A stretch of DNA of 64,000 nt from Sycon ciliatum (taxonomy: Eukaryota > Porifera > Calcarea > Leucosolenida > Sycettidae): contig NC_088643.1 of the NCBI RefSeq assembly GCF_964019385.1, positions 6,893,495 to 6,957,494 on the forward strand, given 5' to 3'. Of this stretch, positions 61,617 through 64,000 are shown in pieces. The stretch's first letter is position 1; the number at the start of each line of letters is the position of its first letter. The position numbers were made by a program, and so were the translations under genes. Under the pieces are notes generated by a model. The model did no database searches, was not told the origin of the DNA, and saw nothing but the letters and a program-made list of their open reading frames with translations.

Positions 61617-63626
61617 CTACGCGTTGCGCTTGAAATCCAGCCGCGAGAAGCCCAGGCGGATGGTTGTTCGGTTGTTGAACGTCCCCAGGCTGTTCAGCTG
61701 GTCGTAAACGCTCTTCCATTTCGGGTACTGCGGGTACATGCCGTGCACCAGGTCGTGACTCCCGGTCAGCTGACTAAACTCCAGGCCCCAGTGAGGTCGC
61801 CCGCCTAGGTGATACAGCGCCCGCTGCTGCCGGTTGAGTATCTCGATGCCGGCGTAGGTGCCCGTGATCATGTCCAGCTCGATCATACCGGTGTTAGTTC
61901 CGTTCATCATGGACAGGAACGCCGGAGACTTCTTGACGAAGCGCACTGTGAACGGCGACGTCTGGTACTGCTCCCCCTGGAGACGCGCCGTCTGCGCGAC
62001 ACGGTGGATGCTGTCGATTGCCTTGGTAACGTGCTGCGCTGTAAACTGTTGCTCCGATGATTCCACTGGGAATCCGATCTCATTGGCGAATCCAGCGTCG
62101 CCGTTCACGCCCAAGTTGAAGATCGTGTAGGACTTCGCCACATAATTGCGATCTTCTAGCGCAGCAAATCCGGTTTTGACCAGCAATGGCGAAACCTTAG
62201 GAAAGATGTTGGCCAAGGTTGACAGCGCCTCAAAGGATATACTCAGCTTGCCAAGAAGCGTAGACAAGAAGTTGCGTGGTTTTTCATGATGATCATTGTG
62301 GTCTTTGGGCAAATTTGGCGTGATGTTCATCTGAAAGTGGAGGGTTTCGAAGTGCGAGTAATAGGTCTCCGGTGGCTTGTTTGGATCCATGTCAATCACG
62401 GAGCAGCCTCTCATTGGGTATGGACTGATCAGGATCTCGAAGTGCCTGTAGCGTCGCATCACCTCCGGCACGCCGTCCGCATCGTCGCTGTTCGGCTGGA
62501 TGAGAGCGAGCGACTTGTCCAGGGTGCTGACTGTACGTGTCTCAGTCAGGTAGTACAGCTGCATGACCTCGATGACAACCGAGTAAACGACGCCCATCGT
62601 TCCCATGTTGACCATCACTGCGCGGAAACAGTCGTCGTCCTGAATCAGCTGGATATCCACTCCATTGCACGTATACTGGCTTTGGTTGGCCTTGTAGTGC
62701 TCTGCGTCCGTAATGCCGTTGCTCGGCTCGATGCGGTAGTAGTTGACCGGACCGGACGCCACTCCCGATATCACGTGACCGTCCCACTTGCCCGTGGTGG
62801 CGAGCACCAGGGAGCGCAGCATGTCCGGGAACGGGGGCAGGTCTATGCCGGTGCCGTGTGTCGACGTCGAGATGGCACCGATGATGCTCTGCCCGTCGTA
62901 ACCACCCATATTGGACAGGGCCAGACCAGCCTTGTCGAGCGCACGGTTAAGATCTCTAATCTTAATGCCAGCTTCCATCTCGAAGAGCATAGTGTTATGC
63001 TCGAACACATCTCGGACGTGAAGGATATCTTCCAACGAACTATCAAAGTAGATATCAGGCAGATCCTTTACATCTCGCCATTTCGCTTTCATAGTCTCAG
63101 CGCACCACTCAGACTTCAGGTCTTGCTGCCTGAGCTGTCCAAGAATGGGATCATCCTCATCGGCTACGCGTCGCAGGGCAACCGTGTCGATGAAGTAATC
63201 GTTGGTTGTGGCCACGTCTGAATAGGAGTGGCCAGATCCAGCTGCTTTCACGGTCACTCCGTTGCGGACAGCATCTGTCAATATGTCGCCGATCTCGTCG
63301 AGACCGGACGGTTGGCAGAGCTGCAGGGGCTTCACGACCACATTGGCCAGTTGATTCTCCCATTTCTGGTGCGTCTCACCGTCCGCTTTGGCCAGGGGCC
63401 TGCGCTTGTCGAACAGGCGGACAAGGCTACCGGGCTCGAAGTTTAGCGTTTCCTCCATCTTCACACCGACCTGGTTGTCTACATTCGTGGATGTTGCGCT
63501 CTGAGAAGACCGGTGCAGGCTGTCGAGAACATCCTGAAGACTCCGCGGTTCGCTACTTTGAGGATTTCCAGCGTCCACCTCTTGCTTTCTTCCTCTCAGT
63601 TCCCTGAAGAAATTCAACAAACCCAT
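61617..63626 (-). CDS. FAD-linked aldonolactone oxidase-like protein
   Basis: 669 codons, intronless, in a good Kozak context (CGCCATGGG). The N-terminal FAD_binding_4 domain has KAAGSGHSYSD (residues about 127-137). Its His is at the place where flavin is covalently attached in gulonolactone and arabinonolactone oxidases. NMGGYDGQSIIGAISTSTHG follows and is also typical. The C-terminal ALO-type domain has GRPHWGLEF (609-617), where the family usually reads HW-x-K, so the Lys is replaced. The length exceeds the usual 440-550 because of an N-terminal extension and internal inserts. MGLLNFF could be N-myristoylated. By family it would oxidise an aldono-lactone in an ascorbate-like pathway using oxygen or another acceptor. 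The true substrate is unknown. No signal peptide or membrane segment is evident. Confidence 0.85.
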   Translation of the reverse strand: MGLLNFFRELRGRKQEVDAGNPQSSEPRSLQDVLDSLHRSSQSATSTNVDNQVGVKMEETLNFEPGSLVRLFDKRRPLAKADGETHQKWENQLANVVVKPLQLCQPSGLDEIGDILTDAVRNGVTVKAAGSGHSYSDVATTNDYFIDTVALRRVADEDDPILGQLRQQDLKSEWCAETMKAKWRDVKDLPDIYFDSSLEDILHVRDVFEHNTMLFEMEAGIKIRDLNRALDKAGLALSNMGGYDGQSIIGAISTSTHGTGIDLPPFPDMLRSLVLATTGKWDGHVISGVASGPVNYYRIEPSNGITDAEHYKANQSQYTCNGVDIQLIQDDDCFRAVMVNMGTMGVVYSVVIEVMQLYYLTETRTVSTLDKSLALIQPNSDDADGVPEVMRRYRHFEILISPYPMRGCSVIDMDPNKPPETYYSHFETLHFQMNITPNLPKDHNDHHEKPRNFLSTLLGKLSISFEALSTLANIFPKVSPLLVKTGFAALEDRNYVAKSYTIFNLGVNGDAGFANEIGFPVESSEQQFTAQHVTKAIDSIHRVAQTARLQGEQYQTSPFTVRFVKKSPAFLSMMNGTNTGMIELDMITGTYAGIEILNRQQRALYHLGGRPHWGLEFSQLTGSHDLVHGMYPQYPKWKSVYDQLNSLGTFNNRTTIRLGFSRLDFKRNA

Positions 63627-64000
63627 GGCGAATGGTTACTAGGACGTGTGTCCGAAGCCGGAGGAGCTTGAGCCAGACAGGTTCGAAGTCGAGCTGCTCA
63701 GCAGTGCAGCTGGTTGTCTGAAGCGGATTTGGTTCGCAGCAGCTATTTAAGCTGGCCGTTCCGGTCTGGAATGTGGACTCGGAGACACGGCACCAGTGCA
63801 TGTCGTATCCGGTCGGCCAGCACTGAACAGCAGCAGCAGCAGCAGCACAGACTCAGTGTGCATGTTGTCGGTGTTGTACTTGTACATGTACATGTACTGT
63901 CGTGGACATGGAAATCCGGTCACACGTCTAGTGGCCCCAGGGTGCTGGCCATGCAGCCGTGTGTAAGCAGTACACATAATTATGCATGACATTGTATTGT
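63627..64000. other. Upstream region of the oxidase gene
   Basis: Probable 5' UTR and promoter on the minus strand. CTTAAATAGC at about 63738-63747 (read on minus) is a weak TATA-like candidate about 110 bases above the ATG. A short (CAG)n lies at about 63830-63848. Confidence 0.35.

Overview
The window is eukaryotic and almost certainly from an early-branching, probably marine animal. A sponge is my best guess, held with modest confidence. The evidence is spliceosomal introns, PTB, ADAM, TSP1 and EGF domains, and a beta-helix multi-pass membrane protein of a type common in sponges and choanoflagellates. Dense, varied DNA transposons, tRNA-derived SINEs, non-LTR retrotransposons and long CA, GA and poly-G tracts point the same way. 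Coding exons are visibly GC-rich against an AT-richer background.

Layout. From 1 to 10.4 kb the sequence is mostly foldback repeats, nested TIR elements and a 38-bp minisatellite, with one weak membrane ORF. At 10444-14832 (+) lies an intronless gene for a glycosylated beta-helix protein ending in about eight membrane segments. From 46177 down to 17063 (-) I can assemble one 16-exon gene of 790 codons. It encodes a single membrane anchor followed by two copies of an [IQ motif + PTB domain] module and a C-terminal tail. The two modules have seven exons each, with the same intron phase at every junction. Its 13.9-kb intron 13 contains a complete intronless ADAM-type metalloprotease gene (27265-23390) on the same strand, and Kolobok-like foldback elements. 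The other introns hold a long composite repeat, SINEs, MITEs and microsatellites.

From 46.2 to 54 kb there are a Tigger-like element with a Harbinger-like element inside it, truncated LINEs, a 1.5-kb hAT-like element and a second copy of the composite repeat. GMPPA, an intronless GDP-mannose pyrophosphorylase A homologue, is at 54091-55380 (+). A 2.6-kb CR1/Jockey-type LINE follows (-), then another LINE fragment split by a hAT-like MITE. An intronless FAD-linked aldonolactone-oxidase-like gene is at 63626-61617 (-).

The most notable signals are the duplicated transmembrane IQ-PTB protein and a family of 28-38-bp palindromes. These palindromes start CAGGG and in two clear cases are flanked by perfect 8-bp target duplications, so they behave like hAT elements reduced to two back-to-back terminal repeats. 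I found no retroviral, LTR, Polinton or other capsid-bearing element, no CRISPR array and no free-standing RNA gene.
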